Shown one piece after another: positions 45,724-54,610 of a stretch of DNA of 64,000 nt. Origin of the DNA: an uncultured Pseudomonadota bacterium. Lineage in GTDB: Bacteria; Myxococcota_A; UBA796; GCA-2862545. Location: contig CAJXTB010000010.1 in NCBI GenBank assembly GCA_913061235.1, positions 124,001 through 188,000 on the forward strand, read 5' to 3'. The notes beneath the pieces are model-generated. The model was not told the origin of the DNA. It ran no database searches and saw only the letters and a list, made by a program, of their open reading frames with translations. The position numbers and the translations under genes are program-made. Positions within the stretch are counted from its first letter, which is position 1; each line of letters opens with the position of its first letter.

Positions 45724-45779
45724 GCTTCGGGAGCAGGGGGTCGTAGGTTCGAATCCTGTCACCCCGACCACCATTGAAA
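45724..45779 (+). repeat. right attachment repeat (attR), truncated tRNA-Pro
   Basis: An exact second copy of 34715-34770. The tRNA 5' half is absent: the bases before it (CGACCG) do not match the tRNA, so this copy cannot make a functional tRNA. It marks the right end of the island. Confidence 0.9.
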
Positions 45780-45781
45780 GA

Positions 45782-45815
45782 CCCCTTCTCACTGTAAAGT
45801 GGGGAGGGGCTTTTT
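45782..45815 (+). terminator. original tRNA-Pro terminator
   Basis: A 12-bp stem (CCCCTTCTCACT / AGTGGGGAGGGG, two G-T pairs) with loop GTAA, followed by CTTTTT. It lies straight after the truncated tRNA copy and was probably the terminator of the tRNA before the island inserted. Confidence 0.85.
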
Positions 45816-46062
45816 CTTTGTGGAGTGGCTGAATCGGGCTGTTGTGCAGCGAGTGGCGGAAGGTCATGTGCAATCGCTTTGGGCTGTTCTCCATTGGGTC
45901 GATTGCCGACATTCATGTCGGATTGCCGACAGCGAGCATTGGACCTCTCTTGGATATTGCCATGACGTCGTTGGCATTGTCCTCGCGAACACGGGGGGCA
46001 CAGGTTGTGTGGAGACTCTGTCGCTTCACGGCTCGAAGGCACGTGGAAAAGCGAGGTTTTAA

Positions 46063-46965
46063 CTATTCGACGAGTCGGCCACTGTCGCGGAGCATCTGCT
46101 CGCTATCCGTCCACTCCAGCAGCTCTCGGAGCCCCTGCTCGCGGGATGACGCATGTTCGAGATAGCCGGTCGCGATGTGGTAGCCGGCGTAGTAGCCGAG
46201 GTCCTGGGGCCAGCCTTCTCGGGCGGGCGTTCGATACAGCCAGTCGCGTGTGCTCGACCCGTGCATGTCTCCGACGAAGGCGGTCCAGACCTCGTCGTGG
46301 TGCTCAGCGCCGAAAGCATAGACCGATGGATTGGTGTGGCGGCCCGAGAGCTCTTCGGCCAACACATCGGCCACCCCTTCGAGAAGGCAGGCCTCCAAGG
46401 TGTTTTGGGGCGTCTGGTGCTGTTGATAGTGAGCGAGTTCGTGAGCGACTATCGCATCGAGTTCCCCGGTAGGCTTGAGCACACGGTCCAGCCAGCTGCC
46501 CTCGGCGAGGTCGGGGTTAAGGTTCCGACCAAACATCTCTAGACTGATAAACAGTCCTTCGTCCGACAGCGTTCCGGCACTGTTGAATCGGCCGACGACC
46601 AGGTACACGTCGGGGTGAACGGCTTGTGGGTATAGTTCTTCGAGCTTGCTAAAAACGCCTCGAATTTCCGCCATCTCACCCTCGACCAATGCCAACTCGC
46701 CCTCGAGCCCCTCGTAGTAGGGCAGCGAAGATTCCACGCGCCTGGCGAGTCGGCCGACACCGCGAATGTTGATTTTCCACGCCTCATCGAGCCCAGCACT
46801 GCCCGGCCGACGGTAGTGAATCCTCAATGCTCGCCGAAGGGGCATGCCCTCTCGATGGGCTTGGAGCGCCTCGAAGAAGTGGTCGAGGTCTTCTGTGTGT
46901 ATCTGAGCCTCCGACGGGTTGGAGACGGGGGCGGCGACCAGGTACGACAGAAGGAGAGTGAGCAT
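46063..46965 (-). CDS. secreted putative Zn-dependent protease, DUF2268-like
   Basis: A 300-residue exported protein with a signal peptide (MLTLLLSYLVAA). The metal-binding helix is VAHELAHYQQ (HExxH) near residue 178, following a strand with VYLVVGRFNSAGT. This order (a VG.FN.AG strand, then HELxH) matches the DUF2268-type putative Zn proteases. A downstream acidic region, LEACLLEGVADVLAEEL, offers the third ligand Glu of a gluzincin-type site. It should act in the periplasm or outside the cell; substrate unknown. First resident gene to the right of the island. Confidence 0.75.
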   Translation of the reverse strand: MLTLLLSYLVAAPVSNPSEAQIHTEDLDHFFEALQAHREGMPLRRALRIHYRRPGSAGLDEAWKINIRGVGRLARRVESSLPYYEGLEGELALVEGEMAEIRGVFSKLEELYPQAVHPDVYLVVGRFNSAGTLSDEGLFISLEMFGRNLNPDLAEGSWLDRVLKPTGELDAIVAHELAHYQQHQTPQNTLEACLLEGVADVLAEELSGRHTNPSVYAFGAEHHDEVWTAFVGDMHGSSTRDWLYRTPAREGWPQDLGYYAGYHIATGYLEHASSREQGLRELLEWTDSEQMLRDSGRLVE

Positions 46966-47125
46966 CGGTGGTCCCTACTTTAAGGGCCCCTCATGGTCGA
47001 GCAGTCGTAAGATTCGGGTGGGGTGATGCTCGGCTCGGATGCCACTTTCCCGACCACTAACCACCCTCCGACTCGCGTGGTTGTGGCTCATCTGGCCTGA
47101 CCGGATGTGCATCGGACCATGATAG

Positions 47126-48346
47126 ATGGGCGGTATGCTTACATCGGCCCGGTCCTATCTCCAGACTCGAATCGACCCGCACACCATCTGGGTCTCGGGC
47201 CACTGGGTCGCGGCGGACGCGCAGCGGCTGCTACAGGCGGACCTAGCCTGGGGTGCACTCTACGACCGAGGGCGCTTGCTGGCGGATGTCTCCCACAGCG
47301 ACCTGCTCGCGAGTGGACACCATGACAGTGTGCGTGAGTGGCTAACGGCAAGTCAACAGACCGACTCACCGCTGTACCGGAGTCTGACCGGAGGGCAGGT
47401 CGAAGTCGCCGAGCACAACACCCTGTCGCTCTACGAGCGGATTGACCTGTGGGCGGCACACTGCGCCTGTGGTCGCGAGCCCGTGTCACAACAGTTCGAT
47501 GCGCTGGCCGACGCGGCGACAACGGACCTTGAGCAAGCCCATCTCAGGCGTATTCACTGCCGCCTACGTGGTGTTGGACTCCCGGCCCAGCCCTCGGTAC
47601 CGAGCACGGAGCTGCCACGTCCGATCAGCATCGATCACGCGCTGCTTACGGACGACCACGCCGGCTGTGTCGACCTGTTCAACGCGGACGTACGCCGAGC
47701 CGCAGAACGAGGCGCTGACCGTCGAGAGTGGGTCGAGCTTGCGAGGGTCTGCCGGTTCTTGACGGGTGACGACGCCCGCGCCATGGCCTTTTTGGAGGCC
47801 CAGCGCTTCCATGACGTGCGGGATGCCTGGGTTGCGGTCTTCGGAGACGTTGGTCACGCACGGGTCCAAGCCGAGAAAGCCAAGGTCCTCAGCGGTATCG
47901 AGACCGCCTTCGACGGCATTGCCTTCCCGGGTCCATCCTGCTTGAGTCTGTATCAGGCCGAGGCCCGCGACAATGGTCTGGAGTGCGACACGTCCATGGA
48001 CCACACCGGACGCTGGCAAGACCTCCCGCGCGAGCACATCCTAGACTGCCAATGGGCTCTGCCGCACCTGGGCTCAGGCTCCCTGCCGTACTACCTCCCC
48101 GCGCTGATGAGCTTCGCCGTCCGCGAGCATGACCTTGACCGCGCTGACCACCACTCGCGCTGGGTATTCGAGGCCGTCCTCCACCATGTGGCGTGCCAGG
48201 AAAACATAGATGTGAACTTGCCTCACGAAGAGCAGCGCCACAGAGTTCTGACCCCACGGCAGCTCGCGGCTATAGGACGCTTTGCCGAGTACTACGTGGA
48301 GGACCCTTCGGCGGCGCGTTGGTGGCGACGACTCGCCGAGAGGTAG
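47126..48346 (+). CDS. hypothetical soluble protein
   Basis: A 406-residue protein without signal peptide or membrane segments and with many Asp, His and Arg residues. No motif or family recognised. The frame is long and its codon use fits the rest of the window, so it is very likely a gene. The start could be ATG 47126 or 47135. About 250 bases without a gene separate it from the next one. Confidence 0.6.
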   Translation: MGGMLTSARSYLQTRIDPHTIWVSGHWVAADAQRLLQADLAWGALYDRGRLLADVSHSDLLASGHHDSVREWLTASQQTDSPLYRSLTGGQVEVAEHNTLSLYERIDLWAAHCACGREPVSQQFDALADAATTDLEQAHLRRIHCRLRGVGLPAQPSVPSTELPRPISIDHALLTDDHAGCVDLFNADVRRAAERGADRREWVELARVCRFLTGDDARAMAFLEAQRFHDVRDAWVAVFGDVGHARVQAEKAKVLSGIETAFDGIAFPGPSCLSLYQAEARDNGLECDTSMDHTGRWQDLPREHILDCQWALPHLGSGSLPYYLPALMSFAVREHDLDRADHHSRWVFEAVLHHVACQENIDVNLPHEEQRHRVLTPRQLAAIGRFAEYYVEDPSAARWWRRLAER

Positions 48347-48598
48347 ACGCTGGATTCAGCGTTGTCCTGCGCTCCGCATCATCGGCCACTCACCACGGAC
48401 AACTCACCCAGTCAATGCGGGGCGGACTCCGCACCGTTCAGCTCGGCCAACGTCTCCACAGTCGGGCTCGTCGAATGACGGTGATTTCCCGGTGTAGAAC
48501 CCCGCGGTGTGTGAGCCGAAGCCTAGGATGGCGGGGCAATACGCCTTTGGCGGAGCACATCGACCTACGATTTTGGATAGGAGTGCATGGGAGGATTT

Positions 48599-50107
48599 AT
48601 GTCCCACACACTATTCACACTGTTCAAAGTCATTGTCGTTGGAATCGGCCTGGCAGGATGCACGGTTGTTCGCTGGCGGCCCGACGCGGCCCTGCCGAAC
48701 CTGCCCATTCAGGACGTCCTCGAGACCACGGACGCGGACCATATCGATCTCATTCTGTTCGACGGCACCCGGATCAAGGGCCGGCTCGTCGGGCTGCAGT
48801 TCCCGGAAATTCAGGTCCACCAGAACGGCCGAAGTCACTACGCCGACCTCAACGAGGTGGAGTTCCTCCGCATCGGCGACAAGGACATGACCGCGTCCGC
48901 TGTCGCAACAGCAGCTGCGGGCATCGGGGTGACCGTCGCGGTGGTATTTGGCGTTGCGCTGTTGGCTATCGCCCTGAAGTCCAGCTGCCCATTCGTGTAC
49001 GTTGAAGGGCCGGACGGGACGCGGACGCTGGTGGGCGAAGGCTACTCCGGGGCCATCGGCGCAGCGCTAGAGCGCGACGACTGGATGGCGATGGGAGAGT
49101 TGGCCCCGGGTCCTCTGTCCATCGTCCTAGCCAACGAAGCACGGGAGGTTCACTACACCGACCTTGCTGAACTCTGGGTTGTAGCGCGCCCCGACGGCGG
49201 CCGGCTTCGAGCGACCACCGCTGGGGTTGTGGGTATTGGAGCCGCTGTAGCCCCGGTGGCTGTGGTCGACCTAGACGGCGTGGACAGGACCTCCGCCCTG
49301 GCCACGACCGGATGGGCGACCGACCTGAACACAGCGAGCACGATGAGCGAGCCCCCAGCGCGGGAGGGCCTTGTGATGTCGTTCGATCCTGTGTCGGCTG
49401 GGCCCTGGGTTCTGGATCTTCGAGGCGGAAATACGACGTGGTCAGACCTCGTAGTCGGGCGCGTGTGGGCGTCGTTCGATTCGGACAGACTGGACCGAGC
49501 AATGACGCGATTCGACGACGTCGACCGTGAATCGCGCATGCGTCGGTGGCGAGAGAAGGCGGGGCTAGAACTCGTCGTCGAGGTCGACCAGGGCAGCGGC
49601 TGGCGTCGGGTCGACTCTCTTCCACCCCTCGGATGGGTAGCACCGCGCGACATCGTGGTGCCCCTGCCGGACCTCGATCCTGAACTACCGGTCCGGGTAC
49701 GGGTCTCCGGCGGCACGGGATTCTGGTGGGTCGGTGATGCGGGCCTTGCGCCCATCCTGGACCCGTCTCCTGAGATCGTGCGCGTCGCTCCGAGCGCGGC
49801 CGACGGCGGCGCTGACACCGACCTCGACGCGCTGTCGTCGAGTGACGGTGTCCACCAGGTGCTCCCCCAACGCGACACCGAGGTGCGCATCGCGTTCGAC
49901 GTTCCCGAAACGGAGGGTAGCGACGTGTTCCTCCACCTTGACGGGTACTACACAATGGAGCCGCCTCTGGGCTCGCAGCCCAACCGCCGAGTGTTGGTGG
50001 GCGCGGCTTTGGATCCCGAGGCACTTCCCCTCGCTGGTCTAGACCTGTTCCGGCGGTATGCCGACCAAGTTGCCGCGAGCAGTGTCGAGCCCTTGAGAAT
50101 CCGGTGA
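48599..50107 (+). CDS. hypothetical lipoprotein coupled to radical SAM gene
   Basis: A 502-residue lipoprotein (lipobox GIGLAGC). A strand-rich first part (GTRIKGRLVGLQFPEIQVH) is followed by a hydrophobic, Ala/Val-rich segment at about 98-125 (VATAAAGIGVTVAVVFGVALL) that could cross a membrane. A second such segment lies near 205-220, and then a long beta-rich C-terminal domain. GGGAGG precedes the ATG at 48599. Its stop overlaps the GTG of the radical SAM gene (GTGA), so the two proteins are made together. The link between a lipoprotein and a radical SAM enzyme is unexplained. Confidence 0.65.
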   Translation: MSHTLFTLFKVIVVGIGLAGCTVVRWRPDAALPNLPIQDVLETTDADHIDLILFDGTRIKGRLVGLQFPEIQVHQNGRSHYADLNEVEFLRIGDKDMTASAVATAAAGIGVTVAVVFGVALLAIALKSSCPFVYVEGPDGTRTLVGEGYSGAIGAALERDDWMAMGELAPGPLSIVLANEAREVHYTDLAELWVVARPDGGRLRATTAGVVGIGAAVAPVAVVDLDGVDRTSALATTGWATDLNTASTMSEPPAREGLVMSFDPVSAGPWVLDLRGGNTTWSDLVVGRVWASFDSDRLDRAMTRFDDVDRESRMRRWREKAGLELVVEVDQGSGWRRVDSLPPLGWVAPRDIVVPLPDLDPELPVRVRVSGGTGFWWVGDAGLAPILDPSPEIVRVAPSAADGGADTDLDALSSSDGVHQVLPQRDTEVRIAFDVPETEGSDVFLHLDGYYTMEPPLGSQPNRRVLVGAALDPEALPLAGLDLFRRYADQVAASSVEPLRIR

Positions 50108-51273
50108 CGGCCGCAGTGTTGCCATTCCGCACCCGCGTCGCGCTGCGCGCCCACGCCGTCCGAGCCGCCGCTCGACGAACCCCGGGCCCGCGAGCCGTTC
50201 GAGTTCTCTCTAAGGTGCTCGAACAGGTGGGTTGGTTCGAGGCGCGGCTGGGCCCCGCGTTGCCCAAGCGGGTGGCCGGTCGATGGATTCTCCGCCCGAT
50301 GATTCCGGCGTGGCCGTCCCCCGCGTACGATGTGTGGCTGAACGGCTTGCTTCAGGAGCTCGACCCCGTCGGCACAACGCCTCCCGCGCTCGCTGCGGTC
50401 CTGTTCGCGGTCACCCGTCGGTGCCCGCTGGCCTGCGCCCACTGCTCCGCTCACGACGAACTTGGCTCTAAGGAGCACCTGTCTAGGGAGCAGCTGCTCG
50501 CCATCGTGGACTCGCTGCAGGCCCATGGCGTCGCTCAACTACACCTGACCGGCGGGGAGCCAATGGCTCGGTTCGCCGACGTACTCGCGGTCGTGGCGCA
50601 TGCGTCACCGCGAAGCGAGGTGTGGATCAACACAGCCGGTGTGGGGCTCACGGTACCGAGAGCGAAGGCCCTTGCGGCCGCTGGGCTACGCGGCTTGCAT
50701 CTGTCGCTCGACGACCCGTCTCCCGCCCGCCACGATGCGTTCCGGGGCCTTCCGGGCACATTCTCCTGGGTGGAGCGCGCCGCCGCTGCCGCCGTTGAGG
50801 CCGGCCTAGTGCTCACGGTGTCGGTGTGTCCCACCCGTGAGCTGATGGACGCCGGAGGGTTGGAGCAGATTCGAGACCTCGCCGCCCAATGGGGTGCCCA
50901 CTTCATCCGCGTCGTCGAGCCCCACGCAGTCGGGAAGTGGTCCGGGTCCGACGTTAAGCTCGGCACCGACCACGGCGAGGCGGTCGACGCATTCATCGCC
51001 GACCTGAACGCCAGCGATGACGGCCCGAACGGCTTTGGCGACGCCTGGCTGGGCCGGAAGGTGGGGTGCCTCGCTGGGGGATGGCGCGTGGCCTACGTGG
51101 ACAGCGACGGCGACGTTCGCGGCTGTCCCTTCGCCACCCGCAAGGCTGGAAGCGTGCTCGACGGAGAGCTGTCTGCCGCCCTCACCCAACTGCGCGCCGG
51201 GGGCTGCGCCCGATTCGGCGTCCCCAAGGTTCCCGGGCTCGCCACTGGGGTCTCGACTGTCGCGGGTGACTAG
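50104..51273 (+). CDS. radical SAM/SPASM-like protein
   Basis: A 389-residue radical SAM enzyme. The first 95 residues are a helical extension; the cluster motif CPLACAHC (CxxxCxxC) is near residues 106-113, and GGEP follows near 145. The C-terminal part has three more Cys (VGCLAGG, RGCPFAT, GGCARFG) in the spacing of a reduced SPASM or twitch domain that holds a second iron-sulfur cluster. Relatives often modify peptides or act in cofactor or heme-related pathways. No short precursor peptide is seen nearby. Translationally coupled to the lipoprotein upstream. Confidence 0.85.
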   Translation: MTAAVLPFRTRVALRAHAVRAAARRTPGPRAVRVLSKVLEQVGWFEARLGPALPKRVAGRWILRPMIPAWPSPAYDVWLNGLLQELDPVGTTPPALAAVLFAVTRRCPLACAHCSAHDELGSKEHLSREQLLAIVDSLQAHGVAQLHLTGGEPMARFADVLAVVAHASPRSEVWINTAGVGLTVPRAKALAAAGLRGLHLSLDDPSPARHDAFRGLPGTFSWVERAAAAAVEAGLVLTVSVCPTRELMDAGGLEQIRDLAAQWGAHFIRVVEPHAVGKWSGSDVKLGTDHGEAVDAFIADLNASDDGPNGFGDAWLGRKVGCLAGGWRVAYVDSDGDVRGCPFATRKAGSVLDGELSAALTQLRAGGCARFGVPKVPGLATGVSTVAGD

Positions 51274-51319
51274 GCCAAGGGTGCACTGAGTAACGTCCGT
51301 TTCGTGGTATTCTAAGACC

Positions 51320-52444
51320 ATGGCACTCTGGCTTGAGCCAAGCGAAGACAACCGCCGCGCTGCTGAGCGACGGGTACGTCGCTGGACAACTGCATTTCAT
51401 GTGATGACCCGACCCATCCTCCGGCTGGAGGTGGTTGGCGCGGAGTCTCTGCCGAAGGAAGGACCGGCGCTGGTTGTGGCGAACCATGCCAACCTGCTGG
51501 ACCCGTTCTTGGGCATTGCGGCAGTGGGGCGACCGGTTCACTGGTTCGGGACCGCTACCCTGCAGCAAAAGGGCCCCGTCGCCCGCTTTTTGCGCGACTC
51601 TGGTGCGATTCCCAAGCAGCGATTCAAGAAGGACCTGCTGGCGGTGCGATTGGCCATGCGGTGGGCCAAGGTAGGCGGCGTTGTTGGGGTGTTTCCCGAA
51701 GGGGAGCGAAGCTGGGACGGACGGGTACAGCGGTTTGTCCCTGGGGTTGGTGGACTGGTCCGGGCACTGCGGGTGCCGGTCTTTGGCCTGCGCATGGAGA
51801 ATGCTCATCGTCACTGGCCCCGGTTCAGCGCGCGTCCGCGAAGGGGCGTCATTCGGGTGCACGTGGAGCGGGTGGACTTGGGGACGGACCCGGAAGCGGC
51901 GATTCAAGCGGTGGTGACGCCACAAGGGTGTGAGCACGTCATTCGCTCGTGGAACGCGGCACAGGGCATGAGTCAGCTGGTGTACGCATGTCCCGAGTGT
52001 GGCGCACAGGCCATGACCGAGAGGAGGGGGGCACTGGCCTGCACAGCGTGTCAGCAGGTGTGGCGCGTGGACACGTCCCACCGGTTGACCGGCCCGAGCG
52101 AGCACACACTGTCGTCGTGCATGGATGCCCAGCAGGCGACGTCTATCGCTGCGTGGCAACACACCCGTCCCGACGTCGTTCTGCGCTCGGGGCGAACCAC
52201 ATGGAGTACGCCGAGTGGCTCCTTCGAGGGCCACGGCGTGCTGCGACCCGACCGCCTAGAGGTGGTCCGTGGCGGACAGGTCTGTTGGTCCCTGCCCATG
52301 AGTGCGGTGCGTCATGCCAATGTCGAGTTTCAACGTCGTTTCGAGGCACATACGGATGCCGGAATGGTACGTGCCGACTTGCCCGTTACGGACTCGGGTT
52401 GGCGGTGGGGGTGGACGACCCGCTGGTTTGCGTCCAACCCGTAG
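51320..52444 (+). CDS. PlsC-type acyltransferase with C-terminal zinc ribbon
   Basis: A 374-residue protein. Residues about 40-215 are a lysophosphatidate-type acyltransferase domain with NHANLLD (HX4D) near residue 55 and FPEGERSW near 125, the acyl-acceptor and phosphate-binding motifs. Residues about 220-245 form a zinc ribbon (CPECG then CTACQ). The last 110 residues are beta-rich (STPSGSFEGHGVLRPDRLEVV) and could be a small lipid-binding domain of the GRAM/PH type. Ordinary PlsC enzymes end soon after the acyltransferase domain. Its 3' end overlaps the convergent hydroxylase gene by about 60 bases. Confidence 0.82.
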   Translation: MALWLEPSEDNRRAAERRVRRWTTAFHVMTRPILRLEVVGAESLPKEGPALVVANHANLLDPFLGIAAVGRPVHWFGTATLQQKGPVARFLRDSGAIPKQRFKKDLLAVRLAMRWAKVGGVVGVFPEGERSWDGRVQRFVPGVGGLVRALRVPVFGLRMENAHRHWPRFSARPRRGVIRVHVERVDLGTDPEAAIQAVVTPQGCEHVIRSWNAAQGMSQLVYACPECGAQAMTERRGALACTACQQVWRVDTSHRLTGPSEHTLSSCMDAQQATSIAAWQHTRPDVVLRSGRTTWSTPSGSFEGHGVLRPDRLEVVRGGQVCWSLPMSAVRHANVEFQRRFEAHTDAGMVRADLPVTDSGWRWGWTTRWFASNP

Positions 52445-53597
52445 TCGACGGGCTCGACCGAACTGCCACTGCCAGGGTGCCTGCTGCCATTGCAAACAGC
52501 CCGACACTCGCTGCGGTGGGCAGCCAGATGCCCGCTGCTACAAGGGCGATACTGAGGCAGACCCGCTCCCATCGCGCAATCGGACGGTCTTCCAGGGTGA
52601 GTCCGAACGCTCGCACACACCATAGTCCGGCAACAACCATCAAAACACGGGCGTGAATGGGCAGGGAGTGGGCCTGTGGAACCGCTACCAACAAGAGCGA
52701 GCCACACAGGAAGTACCACAGCACAGCAGCGAGCTGCTGGGGAGGCGGAGCGTTGCGGCGACTGGGCGGGGAGCGGTGTGGAATGGGGTGGTCGGGGGCC
52801 CATCCGGGTGGCATGAACCACACACGGATGCGATCCCACACGCTCCATTCGCGCGCGTCGGTCCACACCTGCACGAATGGGTAGACCGTGGCTCGGAACG
52901 GGTCCCATCCGGGCACGGGGCGGGTCACACCGTAGGTGGGTGCGTGGGTCTCGGGCACGAAGGTGCCGAAGAGGCGGTCCCATAGGATTAGGCTTGCTCC
53001 GTAGTTGGCGTCTTGGTAGCCAACGTCGCACCCGTGATGCACCCGGTGGTGGGACGGGGTGTTGAACAGCCACCCGAACGGTCCGAGGCGACCCACCCAC
53101 TGGATGTGCAGCCAGTATTGGCCGGCCACATGTTGGATGTACAGCAGGCCCAGCACGTACGGCGGGATGCCGAGTAGAGCCATGGGCAGCAGCGTGGGCC
53201 AGTCGAGAAGAGAGCGCAGTGGAGCAGTTCTTAGCGCCGTTGAGAGGTTCAATTCCTCACTCTGGTGGTGCGCCACGTGCACAGCCCAGCCTAGGTTTGT
53301 GCGATGGGAGAACCGGTGGAACCAGTAGCCAAAGAACTCGTAGGCGAGCACGGCCATGACCCAGTCGAGCACGCCGCCGGTCCACGCTCGCACCGCCAGG
53401 GTTTGGTACAGCGGGATGTACATCAGGAACAGAAACGCCTTGCCGAACGGGGCGACAAGGCCGGTGAGCAGGGACAGGGACAGCGCGGAGAGGCTGTCTG
53501 TCCACCGGTGTAGCGGGCGGCCAAGCCCAGCAGAAATCACGATCTCTGCCAGGAATGCGACAGCGGCCACCACCAGGCCGATGACACCCCAGATCAT
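52386..53597 (-). CDS. fatty-acid hydroxylase/sterol desaturase family protein 2
   Basis: A 403-residue integral membrane protein. About six helices carry the His clusters of the diiron fatty-acid hydroxylase superfamily: HRFSH near residue 90, HVAHH near 107 and HHRVHH near 182. These are followed by GASLILWDRLFGTF, a well-kept family segment. It introduces a hydroxyl or double bond into a lipid tail or sterol-like ring using O2. It overlaps its upstream relative by ATGA. The C-terminal 120 residues add further hydrophobic helices. Last gene of the lipid operon. Confidence 0.85.
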   Translation of the reverse strand: MIWGVIGLVVAAVAFLAEIVISAGLGRPLHRWTDSLSALSLSLLTGLVAPFGKAFLFLMYIPLYQTLAVRAWTGGVLDWVMAVLAYEFFGYWFHRFSHRTNLGWAVHVAHHQSEELNLSTALRTAPLRSLLDWPTLLPMALLGIPPYVLGLLYIQHVAGQYWLHIQWVGRLGPFGWLFNTPSHHRVHHGCDVGYQDANYGASLILWDRLFGTFVPETHAPTYGVTRPVPGWDPFRATVYPFVQVWTDAREWSVWDRIRVWFMPPGWAPDHPIPHRSPPSRRNAPPPQQLAAVLWYFLCGSLLLVAVPQAHSLPIHARVLMVVAGLWCVRAFGLTLEDRPIARWERVCLSIALVAAGIWLPTAASVGLFAMAAGTLAVAVRSSPSTTGWTQTSGSSTPTANPSP

Positions 53598-54610
53598 GCG
53601 AGCACCAGCAACAACAGAGTCAGTCCGGTCGCTACCTGCGCGGCTGTAGGCCCGGTACGTCCAACCAGGGCGCGTCCGGCTTGGCCAAAGGCCCCCACGG
53701 TTGCCGCAGCAGCCAGAATGCGCATCCACAGAGGCCAGTCGCTGCCGTTCTGAAGGAGCAGGATGCTCAAGGCCATCGCCGCACCGAACCAAACACTGCC
53801 GAGCACCCGGTGGCGGACGGAAGTCGCGGCCACTGCGGGTTCCGACGGGGCCGGCCGCTGACCGAACAGCTCAAGCCACGGCTCTAGGTTGTTGCGGATG
53901 GGGTCCCAGTGTGCCTGTGGACGGTCAATGCCGTACTCGATGGGGTCGTTGGCCTGCTCCACCGCGTAGGTGCCGAACAGGCGGTCCCAGATGATGAGGT
54001 TGTGGCCAAAGTTCTTGTCCAGGTAGCGTGGGTTCTTGGCGTGATGAAGGCGATGGTCCGCTGGCATGGTCAGCACGGCTCCAAACAGCGGCACACGGTC
54101 GACAAGCTGTGTGTGTAGGAGGGTCTGGTACAGGTGGGCCACCCCAAAGATGGTGGCGAACATCCACATAGGCATGCCCAGCAGCGCCATTGGCACCATG
54201 AAGGGCAGCGTCTGAATCCACTGGAACGCTCCCACCCGCAGGCCCACCGCTAGGTTCATGTCGGACGACTGGTGGTGTACCTCGTGGATGGCCCAGCCTA
54301 CGGACACGTCATGGCCAAAGCGATGCCGCCAATACCAGCAGAAGTCGCTCACAACCCAGGCGATGAGCCATGCCCACACCGTGTCGGATGGGTACTCCCA
54401 CACGGCGATGCCCTGTCTCAACCACTCGTACAGCGTGAACGTGGTGAGGCCTATGACCGCTAAACCCACCACATGGGTGACCGAGCTGGCGATGTCGTCG
54501 AACAGGCCGCCCAATCGGTACAGGTGCTTGCCCTGAAGGCGTCCTACTGCGTATTCGGCCCCGATCAAGCCGAGAAAGACCGGCACCATGATCACGTTTG
54601 GGTCCATCAT
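53594..54610 (-). CDS. fatty-acid hydroxylase/sterol desaturase family protein 1
   Basis: A 338-residue membrane protein of the same diiron superfamily as its downstream neighbour. The His clusters are HRFGH near residue 97, HEVHH near 109 and HRLHHAKN near 185, then GHNLIIWDRLFGTY. Helices lie before, between and after the clusters. The two tandem proteins share this core but differ in the C-terminal helices, so they may act on two positions or two substrates. It overlaps the desaturase gene upstream by ATGA (ATG at 54610 or 54607). Confidence 0.85.
   Translation of the reverse strand: MMDPNVIMVPVFLGLIGAEYAVGRLQGKHLYRLGGLFDDIASSVTHVVGLAVIGLTTFTLYEWLRQGIAVWEYPSDTVWAWLIAWVVSDFCWYWRHRFGHDVSVGWAIHEVHHQSSDMNLAVGLRVGAFQWIQTLPFMVPMALLGMPMWMFATIFGVAHLYQTLLHTQLVDRVPLFGAVLTMPADHRLHHAKNPRYLDKNFGHNLIIWDRLFGTYAVEQANDPIEYGIDRPQAHWDPIRNNLEPWLELFGQRPAPSEPAVAATSVRHRVLGSVWFGAAMALSILLLQNGSDWPLWMRILAAAATVGAFGQAGRALVGRTGPTAAQVATGLTLLLLVLA

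Larger units (their letters stand above)
34771..45779. mobile_element. tRNA-Pro-integrated genomic island of about 11 kb
   Basis: The region between the two 56-bp direct repeats of the tRNA 3' end. It carries a giant 2066-residue protein, a 289-residue overlapping partner, four paralogous lipoproteins of 124-128 residues, a perfect 26-bp inverted repeat, and a decayed stretch near the right end with a helix-turn-helix fragment. The intact tRNA is at the left and the truncated copy at the right, so the insertion entered the gene and restored it from its own copy of the 3' half. No intact tyrosine or serine recombinase is visible, so the island is probably no longer able to leave alone, or depends on another element. 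By eye its base composition also looks less GC-rich than the flanks; I have not computed this. Confidence 0.85.

Noticed and set aside
45593-46042. Long minus-strand ORF through the right tRNA copy
   Set aside because: Its middle is the same tRNA-derived peptide. Only a short piece inside the island (45593-45712) might be a real frame.
48966-50267. 433-residue minus-strand ORF over the lipoprotein and radical SAM genes
   Set aside because: Very rich in Arg, Pro and Ser, as is typical for antisense frames of GC-rich genes; the plus-strand genes have signal, motifs and coupling.
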